Shown here piece after piece: positions 13,364-23,519 of a stretch of DNA of 64,000 nt (position 1 is the first letter of the stretch; every line of letters begins with the position of its first letter). A program made the translations under genes and the position numbers. The stretch is from Cherax quadricarinatus (lineage: Eukaryota; Arthropoda; Malacostraca; Decapoda; Parastacidae): the NCBI RefSeq assembly GCF_038502225.1, contig NC_091325.1:32370956-32434955 (forward strand), in the 5' to 3' direction. The notes under the pieces were generated by a model. The model was not told the DNA's origin. It was given only the letters and a program-made list of their open reading frames with translations, and did not search any database.

Positions 13364-14059
13364 TCAAGTTACTTGTAACAGGTCAAGTTACTTGTAACAG
13401 GTCAAGTTACTTGTAACAGGTCAAGTTACTTGTAACAGGTCAAGTTACTTGTAACAGGTCAAGTTACTTGTAACAGGTCAAGCTATTTGTAACAGGTCAA
13501 GTTGCTTGTAACAGGTCAAGTTACTTGTAACAGGTCAAACTATTTGTAACAGGTCAAGTTACTTGTAACAGGTCAAGCTATTTGTAACAGGTCAAGTTGC
13601 TTGTAACAGGTCAAGTTACTTGTAACAGGTCAAGTTGCTTGTAACAGGTCAAGTTACTTGTAACAGGTCAAGCTATTTGTAACAGGTCAAGTTGCTTGTA
13701 ACAGGTCAAGTTACTTGTAACATGTCAAACTATTTGTAACAGGTCAAGTTACTTGTAACAGGTCAAGCTATTTGTAACAGGTCAAGTTGCTTGTAACAGG
13801 TCAAGTTACTTGTAACAGGTCAAGTTGCTTGTAACAGGTCAAGTTACTTGTAACAGGTCAAGCTATTTGTAACAGGTCAAGTTGCTTGTAACAGGTCAAG
13901 TTATTTGTAACAGGTCAAGTTATTTGTAACAGGTCAAGTTACTTGTAACAGGTCAAGCTAACATGCCAAGTTACTCGTAACAGGTCAAGCTATTTGTAAC
14001 AGGTCAAGTTGCTTGTAACAGGTCAAATTATTTGTAACAGGTCAAGTTACTTGTAACAG
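13364..14059. repeat. 19-bp satellite, about 36 copies, with higher-order structure
   Basis: Head-to-tail copies of TCAAGTTACTTGTAACAGG. Each unit contains a small inverted pair GTTAC-TT-GTAAC. Variants with GCTATTTG, TTGCTTG or AACTATTTG recur in a fixed order. After six standard units a ten-unit pattern of about 190 bp occurs twice, which implies later amplification of blocks rather than of single units. The right end is more degenerate. Confidence 0.95.
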
Positions 14060-14075
14060 TTACTTGCGTGGAAAA

Positions 14076-14150
14076 AAAAACACTTGGTCACAGACCGGGC
14101 CGCGGGGGCTTTGACCCCCAGAACTCTCTCCAGGTAAACTCCAGGTACAG
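14076..14150 (-). repeat. Fragment of a dispersed GC-rich repeat
   Basis: Contains GACCGGGCCGCGGGGGCTTT followed by CTCTCTCCAGGTAAACTCC. I recognise this from memory as part of a repeat widespread in decapod genomes (minus orientation). It is too short to type. Confidence 0.4.
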
Positions 14151-14800
14151 TTGAGGACATATGTTGCAGGAAACGTGTCTTCAGGACTGAAAAAATCACT
14201 CGTGAAGCAACATTTCCTCTAATAAATGTCTCGAACTGTATATACGTGTTTTTCTCTATACGTATCTTGCAGGTATTACCATACTGTTTTACAAGTGACG
14301 TGTGTTTAGAAGATTCCAGTTGTTTTCTTCTTCCAGCTACACTGGAAGCATGAAAATATGTTGAGTTTTTTTCATGCTGCATAGGAATACATGCATAAAT
14401 ATTTTATATGAAAGCTGGAAACAAAGTTTGGGCTTAAACTAGTACGATAATAACTGTTATTTTTACAAGTACTGATGTTTCCTCTAGTACTATGTCATTG
14501 TGATGAGGCCATCTTAAACTAGCTTCGGAACTAGCGTCTGTGTTCCAGTGTCCTAAACAGCTACATAGTCCTTGTTTACATTCAATATTTTGGATTTCTA
14601 AACCTTCTCTGTAGCTTGTCCAGTTTATATCCATTTTTTTTTTAATTTTGTAAACTTAGACGTTAGTGAAGGTAATTTTGCTTAATGATTATATCTACTT
14701 ACGGTCCCACTTCTCATTTTTTTGTTTCAAATAATCTGCATGTAAATTTTTTTTTCTGCTGCATTTAGATTTTTTTTATTTATAGTTGTCTTCAGAGGTA
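14151..14800. other. No gene seen
   Basis: AT-rich sequence with T-homopolymers near 14635 and 14745-14780. No supported coding region. Confidence 0.4.
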
Positions 14801-14807
14801 AACTATG

Positions 14808-14953
14808 TTACAAACGTGTTGGAGAGAACCTACTCTACTTCCTTGGGTAATAGGTTCCCTCCAACACATTTTGCCGTTTGTAGCTTCTCTCCAACTCTTT
14901 ACCGTTTGTACAGAGAACCTAATACCGTAGGTTCTATGTACAAACGGTATAAT
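14808..14953. repeat. Two adjacent foldback hairpins with shared arm sequence
   Basis: The first hairpin pairs TACAAACGTGTTGGAGAGAA with a near-inverse ending in CCGTTTGTA. The second pairs TACCGTTTGTACAGAGAACC with the segment ending GTACAAACGGTA. Both reuse the ACAAACGGTA and AGGTTCTC words, as expected of decayed foldback or palindromic MITE copies. Confidence 0.65.
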
Positions 14954-15094
14954 GAATAATCTGGAAGCTTTAATATCCACAGCGTGGGTAAACTACTGGC
15001 ATTATTATGAGTCGTGCAGTGGATTCAGTAAAAATAGTGCCGTATTTCTTCCAATCTCTTCTATAGTTCATACAGTGGGTGAACTCCGCTTAAA

Positions 15095-16622
15095 TGTACT
15101 TGGGATGAAACTCTACCTGAGGAATTCATTAACAGGTCGGATGAATTAATTGGTGATTATGAAAAAATTCCAATGTTGGAGTTCCCACGCCAGGTGGCCA
15201 AACCAGATGGGAAAAATATACTCTACATTTTTTGTGATGTTTCAAAATTGGAGTATGGAGCAGTTGCTTACCTTCAATGTAATAGTGTTATTTCTCTTGT
15301 TATGTCTAAGGCTAAAGTGTCTCCAATTAAATCAGGTACCTTACCTCATTTGGAATTAACAGCCATTTATTTTTTTTATTAACACACTGGCCGATTGCCA
15401 CCAAGGCAGGGTGACCCGAAAAAGAAAACCTTTCACCATCATTCACTCTATCACTATCTTGCCAGAAGGGTGCTTTACACACCAGTTTTTAAACTGCAAC
15501 ATTAACACCCCTCCTTCAGAGTGCAGGCACTGTACTTCCCATCTCCAAGACTCAAGTCTGGCCTGCCGGTTTCCCTGAATCCTTTCATAAATGTTACTTT
15601 GCTCACACTCCAACAGCACATTAAGTATTAAAAACCATTTGTCTCCATTCACTCCTATCAAACACGTTCACGCATGCCTGTTGGAAGTCCAAGCCCCTCG
15701 CACACAAAACCTCCTTTATCCCCTCCCTCCAACCTTTCCTAGGCCGACCCCTACCCCGCCTTCCTTCCACTACAGACTGATACACTCTTGAAGTCATTCT
15801 GTTTCGCTCCATTCTCTCTACATGCCCGAACCACCTCAACAACCCTTCCTCAGCCCTCTGGACAACAGTTTTGGTAATCCCGCACCTCCTCCTAACTTCC
15901 AAACTACGAATTCTCTGCATTATATTCTCACCACACATTGCCCTCAGACATGACATCTCCACTGCCTCCAGCCTTCTCCTCGCTGCAACATTCATCACCC
16001 ATGCTTCATACCCATATAAGAGCATTAGTAAAACTATACTCTCATACATTCCCCTCTTTGCCTCCAAGGACAAAGTTCTTTGTCTCCACAGACTCCTAAG
16101 TGCACCACTCACCCTTTTCCCCTCATCAATTCTATGATTCACCTCATCTTTCATAGACCTATCCGCTGACACGTCCACTCCCAAATATCTGAATACATTC
16201 ACCTCCTCCATACTCTCTCCCTCCATTTATGTAGGTGTCAAATTAGCTAATTATATAAGAAATAAGTTGCAGGAGATAAATATTAGCGACACTGTAATTT
16301 GGTCTGATAATGAGGTATCCTTACAATGGATTCGTAATGGAAACAGTAAAATTGTGTACATACAAAACAGAGTCGCTGAAATTAATCAGATGCAAGAGAA
16401 GTATAATAATTTGGGTCAGCATATGTTAACATTTAATCATATACCTAGTGAGGAGAATCCAGTTGATTTCTTGTCTCGAGGTTTACCTTATGCTAAATTT
16501 GCAAATGCTGTATCATGGTTTAAAGGACCGGGCTGATTGGTAAATAAAGCTAATTGGCCTGTACAAAAGGGGTATATTGCTCATGTTGAAATTACTGTGA
16601 CCACCACTCCAATACTTATATG
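15095..16622 (+). pseudogene. BEL/Pao pol: RNase H region, split by an RTE insertion
   Basis: The frame reads WDETLPEEFINRSDELIGDY, LEFPRQVAKPDGKNILYIF, CDVSKLEYGAVAYL, MSKAKVSPIK and LPHLELTAIY, then jumps across 15365-16228 to continue YVGVKLANYIRNKL, VIWSDNEVSLQWIRNG, YIQNRVAEI and NHIPSEENPVDFLSRGL. CDVSKLEYGA, LPHLELTA and WSDNEVSLQWI are the RNase H D/E/D blocks usual for BEL/Pao pol. Removing the insertion joins the frame exactly. A TGA at about 16534 follows WFKGPG, and a second break at about 16621 precedes the integrase. Confidence 0.85.
15365..16228 (-). pseudogene. 5'-truncated RTE-like copy E nested in BEL/Pao
   Basis: The minus strand encodes the C-terminal 200 residues of the RTE-like ORF ([52 protein letters not shown]). 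It ends with the family's 3' segment (GGTCACCCTGCCTTGGTGG... then GGCAATCGGCCAGTGTG) and a TTAATAAAAAAAT tail. It is bounded by CCATTTAT on both sides (about 15351-15358 and 16219-16226; the first two bases may be element sequence). This is a target-site duplication, and its removal restores the BEL/Pao frame. It lacks the RT active site. Confidence 0.85.
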
Positions 16623-16624
16623 AG

Positions 16625-17725
16625 ATGAATATCTCATATAAGTTTTCACATCCTCTTGAATATTGGATAAAGATGGTACAGGAAGAAATCTATGGAAATA
16701 AGATTAAATTGATGATGGAAAGTAAAATTGTGAAAGGTTCCTTAATAGAGAAATTGGGGCTGTATTTAGAGAACAATGTAATTAGGTGCAGAGGTAGGTT
16801 ACAAAATGCTGAATTGGGTGATTATGCTAAACACCCTATCTTACTGCCCAAAACTCATCATCTAACAAATTTAATTGTTTTAAATGCCCATAAAAATGTA
16901 ATGCATGGTGGGGTACAAGATACCTTAAATTGTATTATGGAAACTTTCTGGATTCCACAAGGTCGGCAAAGTGTAAAAAGGGTGATTAAATCTTGTGTAA
17001 TATGTCGCCGTGTGGATGCCAGATCCTATATGTACCCAGGTCCTCCACCATTGCCAAAGGAGCGTGTACAATTAGTGAAACCATTTGATGTAACAGGTAT
17101 AGACTATAGTGGTCCAATCATTTTAGCCGGTACTTCAGATGGTGTTCCATTGAAAGTGTATGTATGCTTGTTCACTTGTACTGCTGCTAGGGCAGTTCAT
17201 TTAGAAATGGCTCAGGACTTGTCTGCAGAACAGTTTATACAGCCGTTTCGAAAATTTGCAGCTAGGAGATCCTATCGGAGATTGATGATTTCGGATAATG
17301 CCACAAATTTTGTAGCAGGTGCTCAACACTTGATAGAATTAAATAATAGTAATGATGTTCAATCTCTGTTAACCCAGCGAGGGTGTACCTGGAAATTTAT
17401 TACTCCTAGAGCCCCTTGGCAGGGGGGGCTGTACGAAAGACTGATAGGTACAGTGAAGAGGTGTCTCCGTAAAGTACTACACCGAAAGAGAATTAATTTG
17501 GAAGAATTCCGTGCAGTGTTAGTGGGGCTGGAGAATCGTATAAATAATAGGCCTCTCTCGTACATGAGTGATACACCTGATGCAGATGTATTAACACCTT
17601 CTCACCTAATATGTGGAAGGAAATTGGAAGCTGCCCCTGTCTATAGAAATAATCCTGAAGAATGTGATGAAGATTACAATGATGCGGCAGTGTTGTGTGA
17701 TAAATTTAAAATGTTAAAAAAGTAA
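16625..17725 (+). CDS. BEL/Pao integrase region (open, 366 codons)
   Basis: This frame encodes an integrase: zinc-binding HHCC region (HKNVMHGGVQDTL then CVICRRVDA), the linker PPLPKERVQLVKPFDVTGID, and catalytic acidic residues in IDYSGPI, ISDNATNF and YERLIGTVKRCLRK. The C-terminal stretch RINNRPLSYMSDTPDADVLT and TPSHLICGRKL is characteristic of BEL/Pao. The true polyprotein continues from upstream; the ATG is only the first one after a break, not a real start. The enzyme would insert element cDNA into host DNA in the nucleus, but loss of the upstream domains makes this copy unable to move alone. It is the longest intact frame of the element. Confidence 0.85.
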   Translation: MNISYKFSHPLEYWIKMVQEEIYGNKIKLMMESKIVKGSLIEKLGLYLENNVIRCRGRLQNAELGDYAKHPILLPKTHHLTNLIVLNAHKNVMHGGVQDTLNCIMETFWIPQGRQSVKRVIKSCVICRRVDARSYMYPGPPPLPKERVQLVKPFDVTGIDYSGPIILAGTSDGVPLKVYVCLFTCTAARAVHLEMAQDLSAEQFIQPFRKFAARRSYRRLMISDNATNFVAGAQHLIELNNSNDVQSLLTQRGCTWKFITPRAPWQGGLYERLIGTVKRCLRKVLHRKRINLEEFRAVLVGLENRINNRPLSYMSDTPDADVLTPSHLICGRKLEAAPVYRNNPEECDEDYNDAAVLCDKFKMLKK

Positions 17726-18171
17726 TTGATCATTGGTCTAATGTGTGGCATAAGGAATATTTTACACTACGTGAACACTTTTATGGTGCGACAGAGGCAG
17801 TAAATCGATAGAACATTCAGACAGGTGACATTGTGATAATTGATACTGAACAACATCGAACATTGTGGCCTCTGGGCAATAATATGGGTATAATAATAAT
17901 ATGGGTATAATATAATGGGTATAATACACAGATACACAAGGTGTTGTCCGGAATGTCAAAGTGTTGTGTCGTGACCAAGAAAGTTTACACACAGTAAATA
18001 AATTGATTCCCTTGGAATTAAATGGCATTCAATCAAATGTAAATGAAAATCTAAGGGAAAGTGACATGAGTGATATGGAAGGTAATGCTGACCAAGAGAT
18101 GCAGGAAGATGAAATCGTAGTAAGACCTACTAGGAGAACAGCCACTCAAGCCAGAACCAGCTGGAATCATC
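17726..18171 (+). pseudogene. BEL/Pao pol C-terminal domain, frameshifted
   Basis: After the stop at 17725 the family's C-terminal domain is visible as HWSNVWHKEYFTLREHFYG, QTGDIVIIDTEQHRTLWPLG and, in another frame, VKVLCRDQESLHTVNKLIPL and RPTRRTATQARTSWNHL. The frame loss coincides with a slipped local repeat (ATATGGGTATAATA words at 17880-17930), which is a likely cause. A stop lies in NR*NIQTGD. Confidence 0.75.
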
Positions 18172-18179
18172 TACTAAAG

Positions 18180-18874
18180 CATTGGTTCCCAAACTTTTTC
18201 AGCTTGTTACCCAATTTAACATGCCACATAAAGCATGTTACCCCTTTCACAAAATGTTGTTATTATTGATAAATATGGCTAAACGTGAACGTATACAGCC
18301 TCGCATACTCTGCTAATCCTAGCAAAACCATTGAAAACGTAAGAACCACACATACATTATATATAAAATTAATAATAGCTACAAATTCACAGTAACAGTG
18401 GGTAAATACTAACTATATACTGCACAGGGCAGTACACATACATACCAGCTTATGTCTACCTCGGCTGATGCTCACAGATAAACTGACAGTGTGAAATAGA
18501 GGCAGCCTCAGGAAGTGAGTGACGCGTACTGGACAGGTCGATCTGGGCTACTGAGAGACTTTTGTCCTGAAGCATACTTGTCATAATACTTTTGGGTTTA
18601 CACACACTTAGCTATATATTTCTTCTTTTCTAATACTGTATATTAGTTTTTGATGTTTATTGTTATTTGGTTTAACTTTATTACTTACTTATAATAGGTT
18701 TACTTTACAACTTTATATACTAAGACAAAGTTAACAATAATCCTCATACCGGGTACCGCATTGTTTTCTTGATTTTCAGAATTCATAACTTTTTTTCTGT
18801 CACCCCTCCATTACCCCCCAAAAATGGTTAAATTACCCCCAGGGGGTAATTTACCCCCAGTTTGGGAACCACTG
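18180..18874. mobile_element. hAT-type MITE (non-autonomous DNA transposon)
   Basis: The ends are CATTGGTTCCCAAACT and AGTTTGGGAACCACTG, inverted repeats matching the CAGTGGTTCCCAAACT type common for hAT elements. Flanks are TACTAAAG on the left and TAACTAAAG on the right, an 8-bp hAT-like target duplication with one added base. Near the right end GGTTAAATTACCCCCAGGGG adds a subterminal inverted structure. No transposase frame is present. It is inserted in the C-terminal end of the BEL/Pao element. Confidence 0.8.
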
Positions 18875-18930
18875 TAACTAAAGAAAGGAGAAATTTGAGT
18901 CGTTTAGCAACGAACTCCGCCCAGCCGCAT

Positions 18931-19350
18931 TGTGGAAAATATATAGTATATTTTCCGAAAATAGTGTATTTGTATGTAAATTAATAAAATATATTATATT
19001 TAATAAAATTATATTATAAAAAATGGGAAGCTCGGCGCCTTCGCTGACGAGCAGAGAGGATTCGCCATGTTTTTGAATGAGCCAAGGAAACGTTAGTGAA
19101 AATAAGAAGAATTTTCGTCGCTATAGAGATTATATTGGGCTTACACCTCTCAAATAGGAGCCGAAATTGTTGGATGTGCATTTCTGCATAATTTGAGCAT
19201 GTACAGGACAGCTCCAGGAACCTCAGATAAGCTATCTAAATTATGTTTGTAATTCTAGCCAGTATTATCATCATAAATTTAGCTAGAGGGAGGTTTTTGA
19301 GCATTATACACAGTAATCTCCAGACTGATTGGTGAGTGTTATGATTATAA
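18931..19350 (+). repeat. Probable BEL/Pao 3' LTR, right end uncertain
   Basis: TGTGGAAAATATATAGTATA begins a segment with an immediate perfect inverted pair GGAAAATATA-TAG-TATATTTTCC, directly downstream of the pol C-terminus. LTRs start with TG, and the position fits. The end near 19350 is a guess, since no second LTR is in the window to compare. Confidence 0.45.
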
Positions 19351-19983
19351 CTTCTCCTTCTGTTATATAAATGTGTATATGTAATCATTTATTAATTTTA
19401 ATATACAGTCCACAAAAATTATAATAATTTTACCAGAATTCCTGGTGTGTATGTACATTTCATTTGCAATTAATATAGGTCTAGAGCAACTTTGTGGAGA
19501 GATAGATGGTAGGTATCGAAGGGAGACATTTTTGCGACCTAGGTGTCCTAAAAATTCCTGCTTGTCTCTGTAACTTTGATAAATAATAATTATCTTTGTT
19601 ACCATATACTTGTATGTATGTAATGAGATTCATCCAGGTAAATGTAATTTTCCATATATACTTTTGATCTTGTCTTTTTCATACTGTAGCATGAGTTAGG
19701 GTAATCCGAATATTTTATGGAAATTACAAAGTCTTTGATTAAACTCAGTAACTAATTAGACGAAAATAATAGTACGTATTAGAACAAAGGATCAAGCCTA
19801 ACATCGGCCAGTGAGCCATTGCTGCGCACATATGGTACTCGGATAACGCTACTTATTACTTGTTTTCAGTCCTTATCCACACACAACCAAGCCTCATTAC
19901 ATTATAAAAGTATTCTGTTGTATTATGTTCTTGATACAAGAAATTTGTAATAAAACATTGAACCAAATATTCCCATACCGTTA
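19351..19983. other. No gene seen
   Basis: AT-rich sequence with no recognised protein frame or repeat. Confidence 0.4.
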
Positions 19984-20225
19984 CTGGATCGAGCAAGACT
20001 GACCAAAAGGAAACAGAGGTGAACTCTAAGTGGCGGCCAGTTACAAGTGGTATTCCACAAGTTTCAATTTTAGGCCCACTGTTGTTCGTAGTTTACATTA
20101 ACGATCTTGACGAACGAAATAACTAAAATAAGACTTGGACAAGTTTATGCCATGGTTCGAACAATGGCAGATGAGGTTCGATGTATAAAAATTCAGAATC
20201 CTAAGCACTGGGAATGAAAACTAGC
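19984..20225 (+). pseudogene. Short CR1/Jockey-like RT remnant
   Basis: One frame reads [20 protein letters not shown] followed by VYINDLDE, the [20 protein letters not shown] block of CR1/Jockey-like RTs, with several stops afterward. About 240 bp remain. Confidence 0.65.
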
Positions 20226-20274
20226 CTTTATAGTTGTAAAATAGATGGAGAGTAAGATACACGGGCAACACTAA

Positions 20275-20328
20275 GAATCTATATTGCTGAAACATTTCGA
20301 CTGCGCTGCAGGCTTTATTAGTCGATTA
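20275..20328 (-). ncRNA. Decayed hammerhead-like motif (family 1, tandem copy 1)
   Basis: The minus strand retains GAA, a changed palindrome (ATGT for ACGT) and a stem II-like GCCTGC...GCAGTC, but the core reads CTAATAA instead of CTGAAGA. Activity is unlikely. Confidence 0.4.
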
Positions 20329-20663
20329 TGAAGATGTTAACACTGAGGGAAGACGCATTAGACAAAGTGGAGAGGCAGTTGATGTAATAAATTCATCACC
20401 CTTGAGGCAAGATAATAAGTCTCTTAGAAAAATACAGAAGTGGCCTGAGGCTTGTTCACAGGAGAATGGTGAGTAGCAACCTGAAGATGAGGTCACCTGT
20501 GAGCTGGACTCACTAGTAGCAGGAGGTCCGGTTAAACAATTGCCAGCAATAAAGTTACCAAAGACATCCCTGCTACGAAGAAGCCATGGTGTGGCTGTGC
20601 CAGGAATGTCTGATAAAAGTATATAATATAGATTGAAGACTAAGACACATGGGCAACACTTGG

Positions 20664-20712
20664 AACTATTGATGAAACGTTTCGCCTGCGCAGTAGTCTT
20701 CACCAGTCAATT
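20664..20712 (-). ncRNA. Hammerhead-like motif (family 1, tandem copy 2)
   Basis: The minus strand reads ATTGA, core CTGGTGA plus A, a stem II arm pair GACTAC/GCAGGC with mismatches, GAA, ACGT, U. The A6 position is G, so the core is damaged, though C3 and G8 remain. Confidence 0.45.
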
Positions 20713-20730
20713 AGAGACATCAGCACTGGT

Positions 20731-21000
20731 AGGAGATGGAATAGAGTTTTCTGTTGTTGTGGTCATTCTATCTGTGTGTGTGTGAGGGGGGGAGGTTGCA
20801 TTGTGTAAAAAAATGCAACATTAGAAATGATATACGATGTGCATTAACAGTTTTCCAAATTCGTGATATTTTTAACTTTTATCGTTAAAAATCATCAATG
20901 TCAGGATAATAGTTAATGATTATTTAAAAGTGGGGGAAGGGGGTGTGGTTAAAATCTAATGGCCTAAACAGGGCCAATAAAGCTGCACGGTTCCTTTTTA
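20731..21000. other. No gene seen
   Basis: Contains a short TG run near 20776 and a hairpin-forming GTTGCATTGTG/AAAATGCAAC pair. No coding region recognised. Confidence 0.35.
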
Positions 21001-21001
21001 C

Positions 21002-21166
21002 CACAAAACAAGTATACTTGTTTTGTGGTATATATGTTAAGAGTATATATGTTAACATATATATATGGTATATATGTTAAGAGTTTAAATTTGATCCCGA
21101 TTACAGTTATTTAAGTATACTTAAATAACTGTAATCGGGATCAAATTTAAACTCTTAACATATATA
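21002..21166. repeat. Two perfect palindromes with the same centre
   Basis: The first (about 21003-21032) is a 30-bp perfect palindrome centred on ACAAGTATACTTGT. The second (about 21069-21164) is a perfect or nearly perfect palindrome with arms of about 48 bp, no spacer, centred on TTAAGTATACTTAA. A partly repeated ATATATGTTAAGAG lies between. Both centres share AAGTATACTT. No coding potential. Confidence 0.85.
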
Positions 21167-21169
21167 CGC

Positions 21170-22815
21170 CAAGAGAAAAACATCCCTCAGGGTAAATATC
21201 CTGTCCAGGATCATGTACTGTTTGTACAATAAAATAGTAAACGTATATACGGAATTTTGCTATCTCATAATTTTATGTTAATTTATTCCATTAGACTGAA
21301 CTGACGATTCGTAACTGGAATTAAGCCTAAACTAAAATAAAATAAAATTTTATTGATCATCGTTCTTTTTTGTACAAATTCTCCTCAGCATATTAATAAC
21401 GTGAGAAAGGGAGGTCTTATTAAAGTTGAGATGGAAGGCTTTAATTTATACTTTTAGATTTACACTGATAAATTAGACACGTGTGCATCTTTATTATGGA
21501 AATGCTTTACCACAGAGGGTTAATTAGTTCAATACAAAGAAGAATAGTAAAGATCAGAAGAAGGGGGTAATCAGTCCCTCAACCTAGAAGGGCTGAATCA
21601 TTTATCTGTGTTAAGACTTACTGACGGAGACAGTGGTCGTGGTCAGCAGAGAAGACTAGATCAACGTCCGTTACTCACTGCCGTCCTGGAATACTTTACA
21701 TTAAGAATGAACATAAAACAATTTGCAAATGCAAAGTTTAATAAACAAATTACTGATTCAGTAATGCATTAAATAACGTCTTGCTTATTTTTCCGAGAAA
21801 ATTGCACTAAAAATTAAAGAATTAATGATATAACAATACCATAAAACCCATCGTTGCTTCCGTTGTGTGTAGCAGACTGTGTCTCCCTTCTGAGGGAAGT
21901 TCCACACTGCTTTATGTATGCACTGCTCTCCATATTATGGTGTTTGGCTTCTTCCTAGTATTGTCTGGGCAAAAATAATAAGAAAGTGGTGACTGCCGCA
22001 GCGGTTAGATGGTTTTTTTCTTATCATAGATCTCAAGAGTATAATGGCATTTCCGGTGCCTTAATCACAACATCAACAACTTAAATTTCTTCCACAGTGG
22101 CAACCAGTATTATCACAACGAGCACCATTACAACACCTCCTAACCCATATACTTCCATTTCAATCATAATATTATCACCCACACTTCAGTCCCTACTATC
22201 CCTGCTGAATTCTCTTATTGATTCTACAGCCACCTGCACAATACCTATTACAAATACTACAATCACGACCACAACCAACAAGAAGTAGAATTACCAACCC
22301 CGCTAAGTCTACAGAAGCGAACAGTACAAACCTCACCAGCAATACGAACACTGCATCACGTACGAAACAAATAAAACCAAAGCAACTCCTCCCACCTTCA
22401 TAACCAGTACAACAGCCCAGATTCCAGACACACGCTCTCTCTCTCTCTCTCCCACTTAATTACAGCGACCGAGAATTACAATGGGCCAAAATTGCATTAT
22501 CTCCAGAGAGATTTCCATAATACCCCTCTAGAGACAGTCCCCTCACGTCAGCCGTAAATTTCGATCCTAATTAGTTTACTCTTTAGTACGGATTGTCCCG
22601 TTGAATAAGGAGACTGAGGCAAAACATTTTGTATGCTTTTCATGACCCTGAAGTAACTCGTAGGGAGTTTCAGGGTAGTGTGCTTGTTTTGTTGGGTGGA
22701 AGAACATGGTTTATGATTTAGGGTATCACTTATTCTCTTCTCCGAGGCTGAGTATCCACCCACAATAAGTATAAGGGGTGGTGATACTACTGACACACAC
22801 ATTAGCCAAATTACT
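21170..22815. other. No gene seen; ACC/ATT-rich low complexity at 22080-22420
   Basis: A Thr/Ser/Ile-rich frame at 22097-22288 arises from degenerate ACA/ACC-rich sequence and has no family resemblance. A short (CT)n run lies at 22436-22451. The remainder is AT-rich and unremarkable. Confidence 0.4.
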
Positions 22816-22819
22816 GCAG

Positions 22820-23400
22820 CATACGGGCGCCAGGCAAAACTGAAAACACTGTTTCGTCATCTAAGTAAGGAGTCATTCACGGCACTGTACACCGTGTACG
22901 TCAAGCTCATACTGGAATATGCAGCACCAGTATGGAACCCATACCTGGTAAAGCACGTCAAGAAATTAGAGAAAGGGAAAAGATTTGCAACAGGACTATT
23001 CCCGGAACTGAGGAGTTTGTCCTTCGAGGAGAGGTTGAGTGAACTCAACCTGACAACACTGGAAGACAGGAGAGATATTAAGTGACATGATAATATATGA
23101 AATACTGACAGCAATAGACAGAGTGGATAGGGATGGAATGTTTCAGAGACGTGACACAGCAACAACAGGTCACAACTGGAAGTTGAAAATTCATACGAGC
23201 CACAGGGATGTTTGGAAGTATTTCTTCAACTACAGAGCTGTCATGTCAGAACGTGGAGCAATCTGGAGAGTGATGTAGTGGAGGCAGGATCCACATATAG
23301 CTTTAAGAAGGGGTATGATAAAGCTCAAAGAGCAGGGGGAGAGTGAACCTAGTAACGACCAGTGAAGAGAGGGGACAGGAGCTATGGATCGACCCCTGCA
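22820..23400 (+). pseudogene. CR1/L2-like RT C-terminal fragment
   Basis: The frame reads HLSKESFTALYTVYVKLILE, YAAPVWNPYLVKHVKKLEK, SLSFEERLSELNLTTLEDRR, then after stops a GYDKAQRAGGE-like tail. YVxLxLEYAAPVWNP and LNLTTLEDRRxxxD are typical of CR1/L2-like RT C-termini. It is followed by a short (CA)n tract. The copy is broken by at least one frameshift near 23085. Confidence 0.75.
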
Positions 23401-23519
23401 ACTACAATTAGAGGAGTACAATTAGGCGAGTACGTACACACACACACACACGCCTAGGCACACAAGCATATACACATACACACATAAACAATCGCATCAA
23501 GAGATCCAAGAAAGCAACA

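Larger units (their letters stand above)
15095..18930 (+). mobile_element. 3' part of a BEL/Pao LTR retrotransposon
   Basis: The plus strand encodes, in order, an RNase H-like region, a gap, an integrase with H2C2 zinc finger and DDE core, and a C-terminal region of the BEL/Pao type, then a probable 3' LTR start at 18931. Gag, protease and the RT core are absent, so the left side is truncated or lies outside recognition. Two later insertions interrupt it: an RTE fragment (15365-16228) and a hAT-type MITE (18180-18874). The gene order and the HWSNVWHKEYFTLREHF-type C-terminus identify BEL/Pao. Confidence 0.85.
20240..20730 (-). mobile_element. Tandem Penelope-related repeat pair with hammerhead-like motifs
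   Basis: Two diverged direct copies of the family 1 element end lie about 390 bp apart. Each has an AGACAC...GGCAACACT lead (AGATACACGGGCAACACT and AAGACACATGGGCAACACTT) followed by a minus-strand hammerhead-like motif. Direct tandem arrangement contrasts with the inverted arrangement at 5362-5970. Penelope-like elements are known for both tandem and inverted arrangements. Confidence 0.55.

Noticed and set aside
13364..14059. CRISPR-like array
   Set aside because: The units are contiguous 19-bp repeats without unique spacers, in a eukaryotic context.
22097..22403. Thr/Ser-rich plus-strand frames
   Set aside because: Low-complexity ACA/ACC sequence with no domain, splice pattern or repeats indicating a secreted protein.
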